Shown here piece after piece: positions 1-11,456 of a DNA stretch of 64,000 nucleotides (position 1 is its first letter; every line of letters begins with the position of its first letter). The DNA comes from Azadirachta indica. Its lineage: Eukaryota > Streptophyta > Magnoliopsida > Sapindales > Meliaceae. Location of the stretch: positions 15,660,457 to 15,724,456 of the forward strand of contig CM040442.1 in assembly GCA_022749755.1 (NCBI GenBank). The letters are read 5' to 3'. Both the position numbers and the translations under genes were made by a program. The notes under the pieces were generated by a model that saw only the letters and a list, made by a program, of their open reading frames with translations, was not told the origin of the DNA and searched no databases.

Positions 1-3000
1 TTGGTCCACAAAAATCGTACATTTTTTACTCCTCCGTTTTCATTGTAAAATGCACAGCAAAGATTGTCATGCCAGGTTGAGTGACAGGACGTGCATTTGT
101 TTCAAAACAAAGTTGTTTTTTGCGTCTGTTTTGCGTTTGACAATTTTGTCTCCGAATAAGGTACATTTCTGATTCCTCTGTTTTCATTGTAAAATGTACA
201 GTACTAATCATCATGTTAGGGTGAGTGACAGGACGTGCATTTGTTTCAAAACAAAATTGTTTTTTGTGTCTGTTTTGCGTTTGACAATTTCGTCTCCGAA
301 TAAGGTACATTTCTGATTCCTCTGTTTTCATTGTAAAATATACAGTAATAATCGTCACGCTACCATGAGTAACAAGACATGCATCCTGTCTCAAAACGAA
401 ACCATTTTTTACCCCCTTTTTGTGACGATTTCGTCCACGAAAATTGTACATTTTTGACTCCTCCCTTTTCATTGTAAAATACACAGTAATAATCATCACA
501 TTAGGGTGAGTGACAAGACGTGCATTTGTTTCGAAACAAAATTATTTTTTGCGTCTATTTCGCGTTTGACAATTTCGTCCCCGAATAAGGTACATTTCTG
601 ATTCCTCTGTTTTCATTGTAAAATATACAGTAATAATCATCACACTAGGGTGAGTGACAAGACGTGCATCCAGTCTCAAACGAAACCATTTTTTGGCGTC
701 CATTTTGCGTTTGACAATTTCCTCCCCTAAAATCGTTCATTTTCTACCATTCTATTTTTTAAATGAAATACATTATAGCAATCATCACACCACAGTGAGT
801 AACAAGACATGTGTCCCTTTTCAAAATTAAATCATTTTTTTGCACCCGTTTTGTGTTTCACAATTTCCTCCCCTAAAATTATTCATTTTTGACTGTTCCA
901 TTTTTTAAATGAAATGCATTGTAACGAACATCATGCCATGGTGAGTAACAAGACATGTGACCCGTCTCAAAACGAAACCATTTTTTTGCGCCCGTTTAGC
1001 GTTTGATAATTTCTTCCCCGAAAATCACACATTTTTTACTCCTCCGTTTTCATTGAAAAATACACCTTAATGATCGTCACGCTAAGTTGAGTGACTAGAC
1101 GTGCGTCTTGTTTTGAAACAAAGTTTTTTTTACGTCCGTTTCACATTTGACAATTTGGTCCCCGAAAATCGTACATTTCTAATTCCTCTGTTTTTGAAAT
1201 GAAATGTATTATAACAATTGTCACACTACAGTGAGTAACGAGACATGCGTCCTGTCTTGAAACGAAACCATTTTTTTGAGCTCATTTTGTGTTTGACAAT
1301 TTCATTTCCGAAAATTGTACATTTTCCACTCCTCTGTTCTCGAAATGAAATGCGTTGTAATATTTGCCATGCCACAATGAGCAACAAGACATGCGTCTCA
1401 TCTCGAAACAAAACCATTCTTTTGCGCCTGTTTTGTGTTTGACAGTTTCGTTCCCAAAAATCGTACATTTTTAACTCCTCCATTTCTGAAATGAATTGCA
1501 TTGCAACAATCGTCACGCCATGATGAGAAACAAGACATGCATCCTGTCTCGAAACGAAACCATTTTTTTGTGCTCATTTTGCGTTTGACAATTTCATCCT
1601 CGAAAATCGTACATTTTCAACTCCTCTGTTTTCATTGTAAAATACACCGTAATGATCATCATGCTAGGGTGAGTGACAAGACGTGCATCCCGTGTCAAAA
1701 GAAAACCATTTTTTTGTGCCTATTTTGCGTTTGACAATTTCCTGTCCTAAAATCGTTCATTTTTACTGTTCAATTTTTAAAATGAAATACATTGTAACGA
1801 TCATCACGCCACGGTGAGTAACAAAACATGTTTCCCATCTCAAAACGAAACCATCTTTTTGCGCCCGTTTTGCGTTTGACAATTTCATTCCCGAAAATTA
1901 TACATTTTTGACTCCATTTTCGTTGTAAAATGCACCGCAATGATCATCACGCCAGGTTGAGTGACGTGACGTGCGTCCTGCTTCAAAACAAAGTCATTTT
2001 ATATGTTTGTTTTGTTTTTGATAATTTTGTTCTTGAAAATCGTACATTTCCGACTCTTCTGTTTATGAAATGAAATACATTTTAATGATCATCACATCAC
2101 GGTGAGTAACAAAATATGCATCCCATCTCGAAACAAAACCATTTTTTTGCACCTGTTTTGCGTTTGGCAATTTCATTCCCGAAAATCGTACATTTCTGAC
2201 TCCTCTATTTTCGAAATGAAATGCATTATAACAATTGTCATGTAATGGTGGGAAATAAGAAATGCATCCCGTCTCAAAACGAAACCATTTTTTTCCACCC
2301 CTTTTGCGTTTAACAATTTCGTCCACAAAAATTGTACATTTCTGACTCCTCCGTTTTCGTTGTAAAATGCACCATAATAATCATCACGCTAAGGTGAGGG
2401 ACAAGACATGCATCCTATCTTGAAACGAAACCATTTTTTTGTACCCGTATTGCGTTTGAGAATTTCGCCCCCGAAAATCTTACATTCCTAACTCCTCCGT
2501 TTTCATAATGAAATGCATTGTAACAATCATCACGCGGCGGTGGGAAACAAGACATGCGTCTCGTCTTGAAACGAAACCATTTTTTTGTGCCCATTTTGCG
2601 TCCGAAAATCGTACATTTTTTACTCTTCTATTTTAGTTGTAAATTGCAATGTAATGATCGTCATGCTAGGGCAAGTTATAAGATGTGCATCCCATCTTGA
2701 AACGAAACTATTTTTTTGCTCCCGTTTTGCATTTGATAATTTCATCCCCGAAAATTGTACATTTCTGACTCTTCCGTTTTTGAAATAAAAGTATTTTAAC
2801 GATCATCACACCACGGTGAGTAACAAAACATGTATCACGTCTCGAAATATAACCATTTTTTTGCACCCATTTTGCGTTTGACAATTCTGTTCCCGAAAAT
2901 CATACATTTTTTACTCCTTCATTTTTTAAATATAATGCATTGTAACAATCATCACGCGGTGGTGGGAAACAAAACATGCATACTGTCTCGAAATAAAACC

Positions 3001-3273
3001 ATTTTTGCGCCCATGTTGTGTTTGACAATTTTGTACCCTAAAATCGTACATTTTTTACTCCTCTATTTTTATTGTAAAATACATCTTAATGATCGTCATG
3101 CCTGGTTGAGTGACAGGACGTGCATCATGTTTCAAAACAAAGTCGTTTTTTGCATTCATTTTGCGTTTGGTAATTTCGTTCCCAAAAATCGTACATTTCT
3201 GACTCTTCTGTTTTTGAAATAAAATGCATTGTAACGATTGTCACACCATGGTGAGTAACAAGACATGCATCCC
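1..3273 (+). repeat. 147-bp tandem satellite, block 1 (orientation 1)
   Basis: Head-to-tail degenerate monomers of about 145-148 bp cover the whole stretch. Each repeats the same ordered boxes: 'gacaatttcgtccccgaaaa', 'gtacatttctgactc', 'gaaatgaaatgcattgtaac', 'ggtgagtaacaagacatgc', 'cgaaacgaaaccattttttt', 'gcgcccgttttgcgtttg'. Two monomer subtypes are mixed here. Subtype I has 'gaaatgaaatgcattgtaac' and 'gtgagtaacaagacatg'. Subtype II has 'cattgtaaaatgcac', 'gttgagtgacaggacgtg' and 'caaaacaaagt', and is frequent in the first 700 bases. Because 147 is 49 codons, long spurious reading frames run across monomers on both strands. The array runs off the left edge and ends where a family A LTR begins. 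Confidence 0.95.
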
Positions 3274-3730
3274 TGTTGTGCTAATTTTAAATGCTCGCAA
3301 GTGTACGAATTATAAATAGCTGATGATAGGTTCACTCCGGGGTCGATCTCTTGCGAAATTGTGATAGTTTAAATCCTTATTGTTTCCTATTAATTTACTA
3401 ATTTAAGCAAACAAAAAAATTGCAAATACTCTAATACAATCAAATGACAATTTCAGATTATTTAAAATAAAGTAATTAAATAGATAAATTACAAGAACCT
3501 GAAAGCAATGAAATTGTATTGAATTCAATGAAATTAAATGAAAGTTGACTAATTATCTAATCTGGTATTGAAATATTAAGCGAATTAAATAACCATTATG
3601 TAATTTTAGATTATTGGTTTTTCCACTAAAGTTAGAGAATTCCAATGATCATGGTAATCCTCACTTACAATTAATTTAATATATCCTTGATATGAGACTT
3701 TTACTTAGTTATATTGTTACAAGAAAATCA
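3274..3730 (-). repeat. Family A (Athila-like) LTR fragment, reversed
   Basis: This is the terminal part of a family A LTR on the minus strand, matching the reversed LTR at 38421-39798 ('attttaaatgctcgcaagtg', 'ggtcgatctcttgcgaaatt', then the AT-rich part to 'gttacaagaaaatca'). It abuts satellite on the left. On the right it is cut by the family B LTR. The remainder of the LTR is not found on the far side of the B element, so later rearrangement removed it. Confidence 0.85.
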
Positions 3731-4485
3731 TGACACGGGAGTATCCGAACATCAATAGCAGAATTTAAGTACTAGTAAGTTCAAAATTATTACCCTAATT
3801 TATTAAGTTGTGAAGATACGGTCAGAAGGGTAATTGTGAAATTTAATCTATATTCACTGAGATAATATTTTAGAAAGTGCTTGATATCATTGGAAAGTTG
3901 AAGATGTAAACTTTCTATAGAATTTTACGGTTTAGCATTTGGAGTTTTTTAAAGAAAGTTATGACAATTTCTTCATAACATGTTTATTTTCAAGGCAGAA
4001 TTTAGGTGCACGGATTTTAAAAATTTTTTAACTTAAATTCATTATGTTTTATTTAATTTCTAAATGATAGAAGGATTTGATGAGTTATAATTCAAAATCT
4101 TAACTGTTTTGGTTTATTTTCAAAGAATTTTAAATGTTTGTATTTATTTGTCAAAGTTAAGTAATGGTTATTGGCCTAACCATTGAAATTCTAGTATTTG
4201 TTAGCCTAACCTTTGATATTTCTTTTCTTGTAAAAGCTTATATAAAGATTTCAAGTATATAGTATCAAAATCAAGTTATTTTGAGTTGAATTAAATAAAA
4301 TTTTGATATTCTATACTCTGTATCTCTTGTGGAGAATGTCCATAGAGTGGTGACTATTTTTTTTTTTATTTAGGGTAGTATTTATGTATCTCTTTTTGTT
4401 GTGAACTTTTGGAGGAGAGTTTATTTTCAACCCTTATTTAGTAAAAAGCCTAAATCCCCACACAAAACTCTATTTTTGGGTATCA
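3731..4485 (+). repeat. Family B 5' LTR
   Basis: A 755-bp LTR beginning 'tgacacgggagt' and ending 'ttttgggtatca', followed three bases later by a primer site. The TG...CA ends and the placement before PBS and gag identify it as a 5' LTR. The same sequence recurs as fragments at 15374, 18911, 20254, 29356, 37880 and 51156. It carries a TATA-like box near 4239 and a doubled 'ttggcctaacc'-type motif upstream of it. It lies inside the reversed family A LTR and is therefore younger than that LTR. Confidence 0.88.
4239..4247 (+). promoter_or_regulatory. TATA-like box in family B LTR
   Basis: The sequence tatataaag lies about 240 bp before the LTR end, shortly downstream of the 'gcctaac' motifs. 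The equivalent spot in other B LTR copies reads similarly (for example 'tctatataaaggc' near 38390). This is the expected place for the U3 promoter. Initiation is not demonstrated. Confidence 0.5.
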
Positions 4486-4488
4486 ATT

Positions 4489-4500
4489 TGGTATTAGAGC
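4489..4500 (+). other. Primer binding site, tRNA-iMet type (family B)
   Basis: tggtattagagc differs by one base from tggtatcagagc, the complement of the 3' end of plant initiator tRNA-Met. It sits just after the 5' LTR and marks the start of minus-strand priming. Confidence 0.8.
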
Positions 4501-4508
4501 TCAAGGTT

Positions 4509-5160
4509 TCATGGCTACTCGTTGTCACTAAAAACAATCTAAGGAAAGTCCTTCAAACACAAGCTGATCCTTGTGATGCTCTAATGGTGGAAATGAGGAG
4601 GCAAATCCAGCAACTTCAACAACGGTTAGAGGCATTTGAAAACCAAGATAGAAGTTAATAGCATATAGAACTTGTCCATGAAGCTTTTAGTGAAGAAGAA
4701 GAGGGCTTAAATCCTTTTCACTATGTTTCAAGTCGCTTGTTAATTGACAGCAGCACTTCTCCACACCCAAGAGAATTACGAAACTTTCATTTTGAAAAAA
4801 ATTTCAATATGAAAGTTAATATTTCAAATTTCGAAGGAAGAATGAAGCTGAAAGAATTTGTTGATTGGCTCTACACCATTAAACAAATCTTTGAGTTTAA
4901 GGATGTTCCTGAGCATATGAAGGAGAAGCTTGTTGCCATCAAACTGAAGAAATGTGCATCTTTATGGTGGAAAAATCTAAAGAGACAAAGAGTATGTGAA
5001 GGAAGAGGTAAAATTGTCACTTGAAAAAAGATGAAGAGGGACCTCAAGTGAAAATACTTATCAGATAATTATTGACAAGATATTTTCTTGAAGTTTCACA
5101 ATTTCAAACAAATAAAATCTGTCTGTGGAAAAATATAATACTGAGTTTAATCACCTTATG
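4509..5160 (+). pseudogene. gag: Family B gag, 5' part (broken)
   Basis: This is the Gag capsid precursor of family B. A first ATG at 4509 is followed at once by stops. The plausible Gag frame resumes through 4658 with a Gln-rich helical stretch (MRRQIQQLQQRLEAFE). A second open stretch at 4737-5024 contains 'FEGRMKLKEFVDWLYTIKQI' and 'ASLWWKNL', typical of the gypsy capsid core (x-F-x-G, then a WW motif near the end of the helix bundle). Several frameshifts and stops break it. At 5160 it is interrupted in the codons for NHLM by the family C element C1, and the frame continues at 12312. Family assignment is firm; the protein is dead. Confidence 0.82.
5156..5160. repeat. Target-site duplication TTATG, left copy (C1)
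   Basis: The five bases ttatg immediately precede the first base of C1. The same five follow its last base at 12307-12311. Removing one copy and the insert leaves a continuous B gag frame. Confidence 0.88.
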
Positions 5161-5190
5161 TGATGCAAATACGGATGCACACAAGAGCAA
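5161..5190 (+). repeat. Inverted 30-bp LTR end replacing the normal end of C1
   Basis: These 30 bases equal, base for base by eye, the reverse complement of 5974-6003, the start of the adjacent 3' LTR. They directly follow the left TTATG. The switch to normal LTR sequence falls in CAAT, a short string found at both breakpoints ('gagcaatgatc' in the LTR start, 'cccaatatct' near the LTR end). C1 therefore has near-perfect terminal inverted repeats of 30 bp. Confidence 0.88.
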
Positions 5191-6003
5191 TATCTTTACG
5201 CATGGAAGCAACTTCTTGGAAAGCTAAATCAGATTCACCCAAGTCTGTAACCCAATTTCAACTTGTGAAATAGAACCTTAGAATAAATACCCTCAAAGTA
5301 ATTAGCTTTGATTGTAAGAACCTTGATTCAAGCAAGAATCAAAATAAGAGAAAACACTCTCAATTTAATTTCATTCAAGAAAAGTAATTGCTGCCTCCAT
5401 GGGAGTATGTGGCTGAAAATGTAAGGGTACAGGAGATAAGTAACCCTAATTGGAGTGTTTGGCCACAAAATTAAACTTATTCTAACTTTAAATAAAATAA
5501 ACTGAATTTGGGCTTAATAATTACCATTAACAGCCCAAACACATAACAAATTATAAATATATGTTTATAAATAAGACTAAAATAAATGATGGGCTTGAAC
5601 AGCAACTTAACCCAAATTGGCACATGGAATCCGCAACTTGCATCATGATGACGATCTGATTCGAACTGCAATTAAAAGAACTTGAACATGCTTGCTTAGT
5701 CTTGAGACATCGTTCGAATATGGTCTTATACAAATTTGAGAAGTTGAATTCCGTAGAAGCTTTAATCTTCAGGTTTTGCCTTCTTGTACTTATGTCAATG
5801 TTACTAAGCTCTGATTATTGTCTTGAAGTCCAAGCTTGATATTTGACTCTTTCTTACACTCTTGAATTGTTGTAAGATCATCCCACAAACCTTGAATCAT
5901 CCCATTCAATGCATCTTTGAATTTCTTCATTCTTGCTCTTGTAACGGGACCATTAGGTATATGAATTGGATCATTGCTCTTGTGTGCATCCGTATTTGCA
6001 TCA
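5191..6003 (-). repeat. C1 3' LTR, lacking its terminal 36 bp
   Basis: It is collinear with the 5' LTR at 11457-12306 but starts at 'tatctttacgc' instead of 'tgatacgaacc'. Its element-strand beginning 'tgatgcaaatacgg' (right end at 6003) is intact and codes for the last ~71 residues of pol. A TATA-like 'ttatatatt' is visible in the 5' LTR copy; the matching spot here has changed. Confidence 0.9.
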
Positions 6004-8759
6004 TTCCCTCGCTCCTCAAGATGATTCGTCCACGAATCTTCACCATCTACATCAACAGGAGAAAGATCAGCCACATTAAAAGTTGCATTCACAGTATACT
6101 CACCAGGAAGATCCAATTTATAGGCATTATCATTGATCTTCTCAACAACTTGAAAGGGACCATCTCCTCTTGGATGTAGCTTTGACTTCCTTTGAGTTGG
6201 AAACCTTTCCTTTTGCATATGTACCCAAACCCAATCACCAGGCTCGAATATAACGCGCCTTCGTCCTTTGTTTACTTGGCTTGTAATTTGTTGATTCTTC
6301 TTTTCAATGTTCTTGCGCACATCTGCATGTAGTTTTCTCACCAATTCTGCCTTTGTTTTCCCATCTAAACTAGTTCTTTCATCACAAGGTAAAGGAACTA
6401 AATCCAAAGGGGTTAGTGGGTTAAAACCATAAACAATTTCAAATGGTGAAAAACCAGTAGTAGAATGCACAACTCTATTATATGCGAATTCAACAAATGG
6501 AATACACTCTTCCCAATTCTTCAAATTCTTTTGGACAATAGCACGCAACAAAGTTCCCAAAGTCCTATTCACAACTTTTGTTTGACCATCAATTTGTGGG
6601 TGACAAGTAGTAGAATATAACAATTTAGTACCCAATTTACTCCACAAAACTTTCCAAAAATGACTTAAAAACTTCACATCTCTATCACAAACTATAGTTT
6701 TTGGAATGCCATGCAAACGCACTACTTCCCTAAAGAACAGATTTGCAATATTAGTGGCATCATCAGTTTTATTACAAGGTATAAAATGTGACATCTTGGA
6801 AAACCTATCAACCACTACAAAAATAGAATCTTTTCCCTTTTTCGATTTAGGTAAAACCAAAACAAAATTCATGGAAATATTAGTCCAAGGTTCACTAGAA
6901 ACAGGTAAAGGAGTATACAAACCTTGATTTAAAACTTTAGATTTAGCTTGTTTGCACACAACACATCTATCACAAACTTTTTGCACATCATTTTTCATTT
7001 TAGGCCAATAGAAGTGTTCATCTAAAGTGTCTAAAGTTTTTGTAATGCCAAAATGTCCCATTAAACCACCCCCATGAGACTCTTTTACAAGCAATTCTCT
7101 CAGAGAACAAATAGGTATGCACAATTTATTTTCTTTAAACAAAAACCCATCCATTCTATAGAACTTACCATATACAGCTTTCTCACATGCTTTGAAAATG
7201 CTAGAAAAGTCAATATCATCATCATAAAGAGTTTTAATATGTTCAAATCCAAGCATTCTTGCATCTAAAGCATTAAGTAAAATATACCTCCTTAAAAGTG
7301 CATCAGCCACAACATTATCTTTACCTTGCTTGTATTTAATCACATAAGAAAAGGTCTCAATAAATTCGACCCATTTGACATGTCGTTTGTTCAACTTACC
7401 TTGACTTTTAATGAACTTCAAAGATTGATGGTCAGTATGAATAACAAATTCCTTAGGCCATAAGTAATGCTGCCAATTTTCCAAAACTCTAACCAAAGCA
7501 TAAAGCTCTTTGTCGTAAGTAGGATAATTCAATGAGGCGCCATGGAGCTTTTCACTAAAGTAGGCAATTGGCCTCTTTTCCTGCATAAGAACAGCCCCAA
7601 TGCCCAATCCTGATGCATCACATTCAAGTTCAAAAGTATTAGCAAAGTTAGGCAAGGCAAAAATGGGTGCCTTACAAAACTTATCTTTCAATAAAGTAAA
7701 TGCATGCTCTTGTTCTTTGTCCCACTTAAAAGTACAATTCTTTTTAATTACCTCTCTAAGGGGTGCCGCAATGGTGCTAAAATCTTTTATAAACCGTCTA
7801 TTAAAACTAGCCAATCCATGAAAACTTCTTACCTCACGTACCGATTTAGGAGTAGGCCAATTTTTAATAGCACTTACCTTCTCTTCATCAACTTCAACGC
7901 CTTGAACACTTACCACGAAACCTAAAAATACAATTCGATCTAAACAAAAAGAACACTTTTTAAAGTTAGCATATAACTTTTCTTTCCTCAAAATATCAAG
8001 TACAGCCCTTAAATGTTCTACATGTTCATTCGAATTTTTGGAATATACAAGGATATCATCAAAGTATACAACAACAAATTTTCCAATTAAATCTTTCAAA
8101 ACATGATTCATAAGCCTCATGAAAGTACTAGGTGCATTAGTTAAACCAAAAGGCATAACTAACCATTTATACAGACCATTTTTTGTTTTGAATGCAGTTT
8201 TCCACTCATCACCCTCTCTCATGCGAATTTGATGATACCCACTTTTCAAATCAATTTTGCTAAAGATAGTAGAACCATATAATTCATCAAGCATATCATC
8301 TAGCCTAGGAATAGGATGGCGATACTTTACCGTAATGTTATTAATTGCACGACAATCAACACACATACGCCAAGAGCCATCTTTCTTAAGTACCAATAGA
8401 ACAGGAACAGCACATGGACTCATACTTTCTTTAACATATCCCTTTGTTAACAACTCCTCAACTTGCCTTTGAAGCTCCTTTGTCTCCTCGGGATTACTCC
8501 TATAGGCTGATTTATTTGGAATTGAAGCTCCAGGAATAAAATCGATCTGATGCTCGATACCCCTAATGGGCGGCAATTCATTGGGCACCTCCTCGGGAAA
8601 AACATCTTCATAAGCCTGTAAAAGAGAAACAAATGCAGTAGGCAAAAAAGTATTAAGGTCATTAGTGTTTAAGTAAAGTTCCTTGTACATAAGTACAAGT
8701 ATACTTTTGTTGAAAAACCAAGCCACCCTAATATCACTCCTTTTTGCATAAAAGCTCAC
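5790..8759 (-). CDS. pol: C1 Pol polyprotein (RT, RNase H, integrase), 989 aa
   Basis: An uninterrupted frame for the replication enzymes of a Ty3/gypsy element. RT spans about residues 100-290: Asp170 in [23 protein letters not shown] at 200-210, and the catalytic box [10 protein letters not shown] with Asp234/235. RNase H spans about 375-490: Asp381 in ECDAS, Glu418, Asp443 in HTDHQS and Asp486 (VADAL). The integrase zinc module uses His562/His569 and Cys599/Cys602. In the DD35E core, the first Asp position (631, SMNF) is Asn and the Glu position (728, GQTK) is Lys; only Asp692 remains, so integrase should be inactive. The tail has a GDWVWVH module, then [13 protein letters not shown] at about 935-947, encoded by the LTR. 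No protease is in this frame; it lies at the end of the gag frame. The start Met is arbitrary: C2 shows that gag and pol were one frame, separated here by a ~22-bp tandem duplication near 8760-8810. Confidence 0.93.
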   Translation of the reverse strand: MSFYAKRSDIRVAWFFNKSILVLMYKELYLNTNDLNTFLPTAFVSLLQAYEDVFPEEVPNELPPIRGIEHQIDFIPGASIPNKSAYRSNPEETKELQRQVEELLTKGYVKESMSPCAVPVLLVLKKDGSWRMCVDCRAINNITVKYRHPIPRLDDMLDELYGSTIFSKIDLKSGYHQIRMREGDEWKTAFKTKNGLYKWLVMPFGLTNAPSTFMRLMNHVLKDLIGKFVVVYFDDILVYSKNSNEHVEHLRAVLDILRKEKLYANFKKCSFCLDRIVFLGFVVSVQGVEVDEEKVSAIKNWPTPKSVREVRSFHGLASFNRRFIKDFSTIAAPLREVIKKNCTFKWDKEQEHAFTLLKDKFCKAPIFALPNFANTFELECDASGLGIGAVLMQEKRPIAYFSEKLHGASLNYPTYDKELYALVRVLENWQHYLWPKEFVIHTDHQSLKFIKSQGKLNKRHVKWVEFIETFSYVIKYKQGKDNVVADALLRRYILLNALDARMLGFEHIKTLYDDDIDFSSIFKACEKAVYGKFYRMDGFLFKENKLCIPICSLRELLVKESHGGGLMGHFGITKTLDTLDEHFYWPKMKNDVQKVCDRCVVCKQAKSKVLNQGLYTPLPVSSEPWTNISMNFVLVLPKSKKGKDSIFVVVDRFSKMSHFIPCNKTDDATNIANLFFREVVRLHGIPKTIVCDRDVKFLSHFWKVLWSKLGTKLLYSTTCHPQIDGQTKVVNRTLGTLLRAIVQKNLKNWEECIPFVEFAYNRVVHSTTGFSPFEIVYGFNPLTPLDLVPLPCDERTSLDGKTKAELVRKLHADVRKNIEKKNQQITSQVNKGRRRVIFEPGDWVWVHMQKERFPTQRKSKLHPRGDGPFQVVEKINDNAYKLDLPGEYTVNATFNVADLSPVDVDGEDSWTNHLEERGNDANTDAHKSNDPIHIPNGPVTRARMKKFKDALNGMIQGLWDDLTTIQECKKESNIKLGLQDNNQSLVTLT
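6004..6017 (-). other. Polypurine tract of C1 (inside pol)
   Basis: On the minus strand gaggagcgagggaa directly precedes the LTR start. It is the expected plus-strand priming site. It is also translated (…EERGN…), so the tract is constrained by both priming and coding. Confidence 0.72.
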
Positions 8760-10237
8760 TTGTTTCTTTTTACACTCAATTGTTTCTTTTTCCTCTCAAT
8801 TGTTTCTTTTTCCTCCACTCTTTTTCCCTCATTTGAATTCTGCCCCTCTCCATTCGAACTCACTTGTTTTTCTTTCTCATTCTTTTTGCCACTCTTTTCT
8901 TTTGAAAACTTACCCTCCTTTGTTACAACTTCACTCACTCTTTTCTCCTCACTCTTGTTTTCTCTCTGACTTTGCATTCTTCTAAGCTCACCCTCATAAA
9001 CTTCTTTAGGTGAAAGTGGTACAAGAGTAATTTTCTTCCCATCCTTCTCAAAAGTATAATGATTTGTAAAACCATTATGTAACACCCTTCTGTCAAATTG
9101 CCAAGGGCGTCCCAACAAGAGATGGCCAGCATACATGGGCACTACATCAAACAACAACTCATCTCTATACTTGCCTATTTTGAAGGCAACAAGAACTTGC
9201 TTTGTCACCCTAATTTCCCCACAATCATTAAGCCACTTCAACTTGTAAGGATGTGGATGTTTTAAAGTAGGTAACCCTAACTTTTCTACAAGAGTAGTAC
9301 TAGCAACATTAGTTACACTGCCACCATCAATTATCACATCACAAACCCTATCCTTTACAAGACACCTAGTATGGAAGAGATTCTCTCTTTGATCACATTC
9401 TTCCTGTTGGACTTGCATATTCAAAACTCTTCTTGATACAAGAGCCTTACCACTTTCTGCCATAGTAAATTGCTCATCCCCTTCTTCATCACTTGCATCT
9501 TCAAGAGTTGGCATCGTCTCTTGTTCATTCTCCTCTTCACTGGCCGAATAGTACTCTCCCTCAAGCATGAATATGGTTCTTTGATTTGGGCAATCCCGCT
9601 TGTAATGTCCTACACCTTGGCATTTAAAACATTTAATATTTCTGGTATTAGTAGTAGAATCAAACTTACCCTTGTCTTTACTTGAGTTGGATGTTTTGGG
9701 AAACTCTTTGGATTCGATTTTAGGCTTGGATGACGAAGTCTTATCATCTTTCCTCCAATTTGATTTGAATGCAGAAATATAGGAGGAAAACTGACTTGTA
9801 CGACCTCTCTTTTTTAGTTGCTTCTCAACCTTCAATGCAAGGTGAAGCAAGTCTTCTAGCTCCATATATGGCTGCAATTCAACCACATTAGAAATCTCTT
9901 TGTTCAAACCATTGAGAAATCTTGCCATTGTAGCCTCATTATCTTCCTCTACATTTGCTCTTATCATTGCTACCTTCATCTCCTTGTAGTATTCCTCAAC
10001 ACTCTTAGACCTTTGAGTGAGATTTTGAAGTCGATTATACAATTCTCTATAGCAGTAGCTTGGTACAAATCTCTTGCGCATGATGGATTTCAGATCTCTC
10101 CACTCTTCAATGGGCCTTTCCCTATTTCTCCTTCGCTTTTGCTTAGTATCATCCCACCAAGTAATAGCATAAGCTTCAAAAACAGCCACGGCAAGCTTCA
10201 ACTTCTTGGATTCAGTGTAGTCATTGCAATCAAACAC
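8756..10237 (-). pseudogene. gag: C1 Gag C-terminal two-thirds plus protease, 493 aa
   Basis: This holds the capsid core, nucleocapsid and aspartic protease of family C. Residues 1-145 are the retrotransposon gag core (AYAITWWDD, FVPSYCYRELYNRLQNL, VEEYYKEM, ARFLNGL). A CCHC zinc knuckle is at 203-216 (CFKCQGVGHYKRDC). The protease active site is IIDGGS at about 302-307, with Asp304; Gly replaces the usual Ser/Thr after Asp, as in family D. A Lys/Glu-rich tether follows. The frame begins artificially: a one-base deletion near 10250-10280 separates it from the N-terminal gag at 10261-10611. It ends in a frame different from pol after a short tandem duplication of 'aaaaagaaacaattga'. Otherwise it is well preserved. 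Confidence 0.9.
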
Positions 10238-10260
10238 TAATTCAATCTTCGTTTCCCAAT

Positions 10261-10611
10261 CTAAGTATGCCTCAGATCCATTCTTCCATAAAATGGTGGA
10301 ATTTTCAGTTTGACCCCACTGTTGCTATTGTTATTGTTTCTTACCCTCGGTCTCACCTCTTCTTCCTCTCCATTGTCATCAAGCGATTCACTATCATTAA
10401 AGCCATCATCTAATTGAGCTCTTCTCGGAACTTGCCTAGTTTGCATGGTTGGATTAGGAGCATTAGGTGGCTGTCCCCTTGTGGTTGAAACCTCCAGCCT
10501 CTCCATTCTATCAACCAACTCTCCATATTTTCTATCCATGGCTTGCAACAACTCGGTTAAAGCTTGGAATCGATCTATCTCACTTTGTGGATTTCTTGCT
10601 TGTCCACTCAT
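10261..10611 (-). pseudogene. gag: C1 Gag N-terminal part, 116 aa
   Basis: It starts at the first ATG after the leader (MSGQARNPQSEIDRFQALTE), matching the start in C2 at 42975. It contains a short amphipathic stretch (LLQAMDRKYGELVDRMERLE), probably coiled coil, then an acidic linker and the 'KIPPFYGRMD' entry to the capsid core. A single missing base in the next codons shifts it into a stop; C2 keeps the uninterrupted frame at this point. Confidence 0.85.
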
Positions 10612-11441
10612 CCTTCAAGACAAAGTTAGTAAAACAAAAGAATAATTTTCTCACTTCACTCCCTCACGTGTTTCACTCAAGTAATGTTATCACTCAAGTT
10701 CGCTCGTGTTTCACACTTAATTTTATGGCTTGTCTCTAGATGAGCTCACACTAAGCCTTTTTCCACTCTAATTCTCTTATTAAGAATAGTTGCAAAAAAT
10801 CAAAATTTATACAAACTTACTAAATACAATGAAAAGTAAAATAAAACTAATTTAGATAGGCAACAAACTGGGAAAGCACAAGGACTAGGAAATAGATTTT
10901 TAGAAATGATAAAGGAAAGATTAAGAACAAAGAAAAGAAAAAAAAAAAAAATCAGTACAGGAATAGGAAAGTCAACCAAAAATTATGGAAAGATTAGGAA
11001 GCTTGTTTTGGAATGTAGGCTTGATTTGGTCAAACTCCTTGAAGCAATATGATTTTTCTTTTTATTTTCCTTATTTTCGTTCAACACCTGCCCCCTTTTT
11101 TTTTTTTTCTTCTCTTAGCCAAAGGCTTTGCTTTTTCTCTCCTTTTTTTTTATTTTTTTTATTTTTATTTTTACCTCCAAACACGTAGGAGTGACCAAAC
11201 AAAAATAAATAGACACAGACAGAAAAGAAACGAATAGATAAAGACTAAATCAACCGAATTGGAGATTGATACAACCCAAACTTGACTTGCTGTGAATTGA
11301 AAGGAAACCCTCTTCTTTTTTTTTTTTTAATATGATAGACATAAAAAACGAAAATAAATGGAATTGAAGCAAAACAGACTCAGAAACTAAAGAAACAAAT
11401 AAACAAATTTGAAAGACGATATAACCTGATTTAGAGCCGTA
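10612..11441 (-). other. C1 untranslated leader
   Basis: About 830 bp between PBS and the gag ATG with no convincing coding content. It has T-rich runs on the plus strand (about 11090-11175 and 11310-11330). It aligns with the leader of C2 at 42211-42974 in opposite orientation. Confidence 0.72.
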
Positions 11442-11453
11442 GCTCTGATACCA
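11442..11453 (-). other. Primer binding site, tRNA-iMet type (C1)
   Basis: The minus strand reads tggtatcagagc, an exact match to the complement of the initiator tRNA-Met 3' end, three bases inside the 5' LTR. Confidence 0.88.
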
Positions 11454-11456
11454 AAC

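Noticed and set aside
1..3273. CRISPR-like regular repeats
   Set aside because: There are no unique spacers between short repeats. The whole 147-bp unit repeats, and the context is plant retrotransposons.
5477..5733. Frames MQFESDRHHDA… and MYKTIFERC… near 5.5 kb, 11.8 kb, 41.7 kb, 47.9 kb and 63.5 kb
   Set aside because: They lie inside family C LTRs downstream of the real pol stop; conservation reflects LTR copies.
8760..8969. Plus-strand frames opposite gag ([13 protein letters not shown]…)
   Set aside because: Antisense of the Lys/Glu-rich tether of C1 gag, giving Phe/Ser/Leu-rich nonsense.
11442..11453. tRNA gene remnant
   Set aside because: Only a 12-base match to a tRNA 3' end next to an LTR: a primer binding site. 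No cloverleaf is present. The same holds for the tRNA-Asp-like sites at 30688 and 56130.
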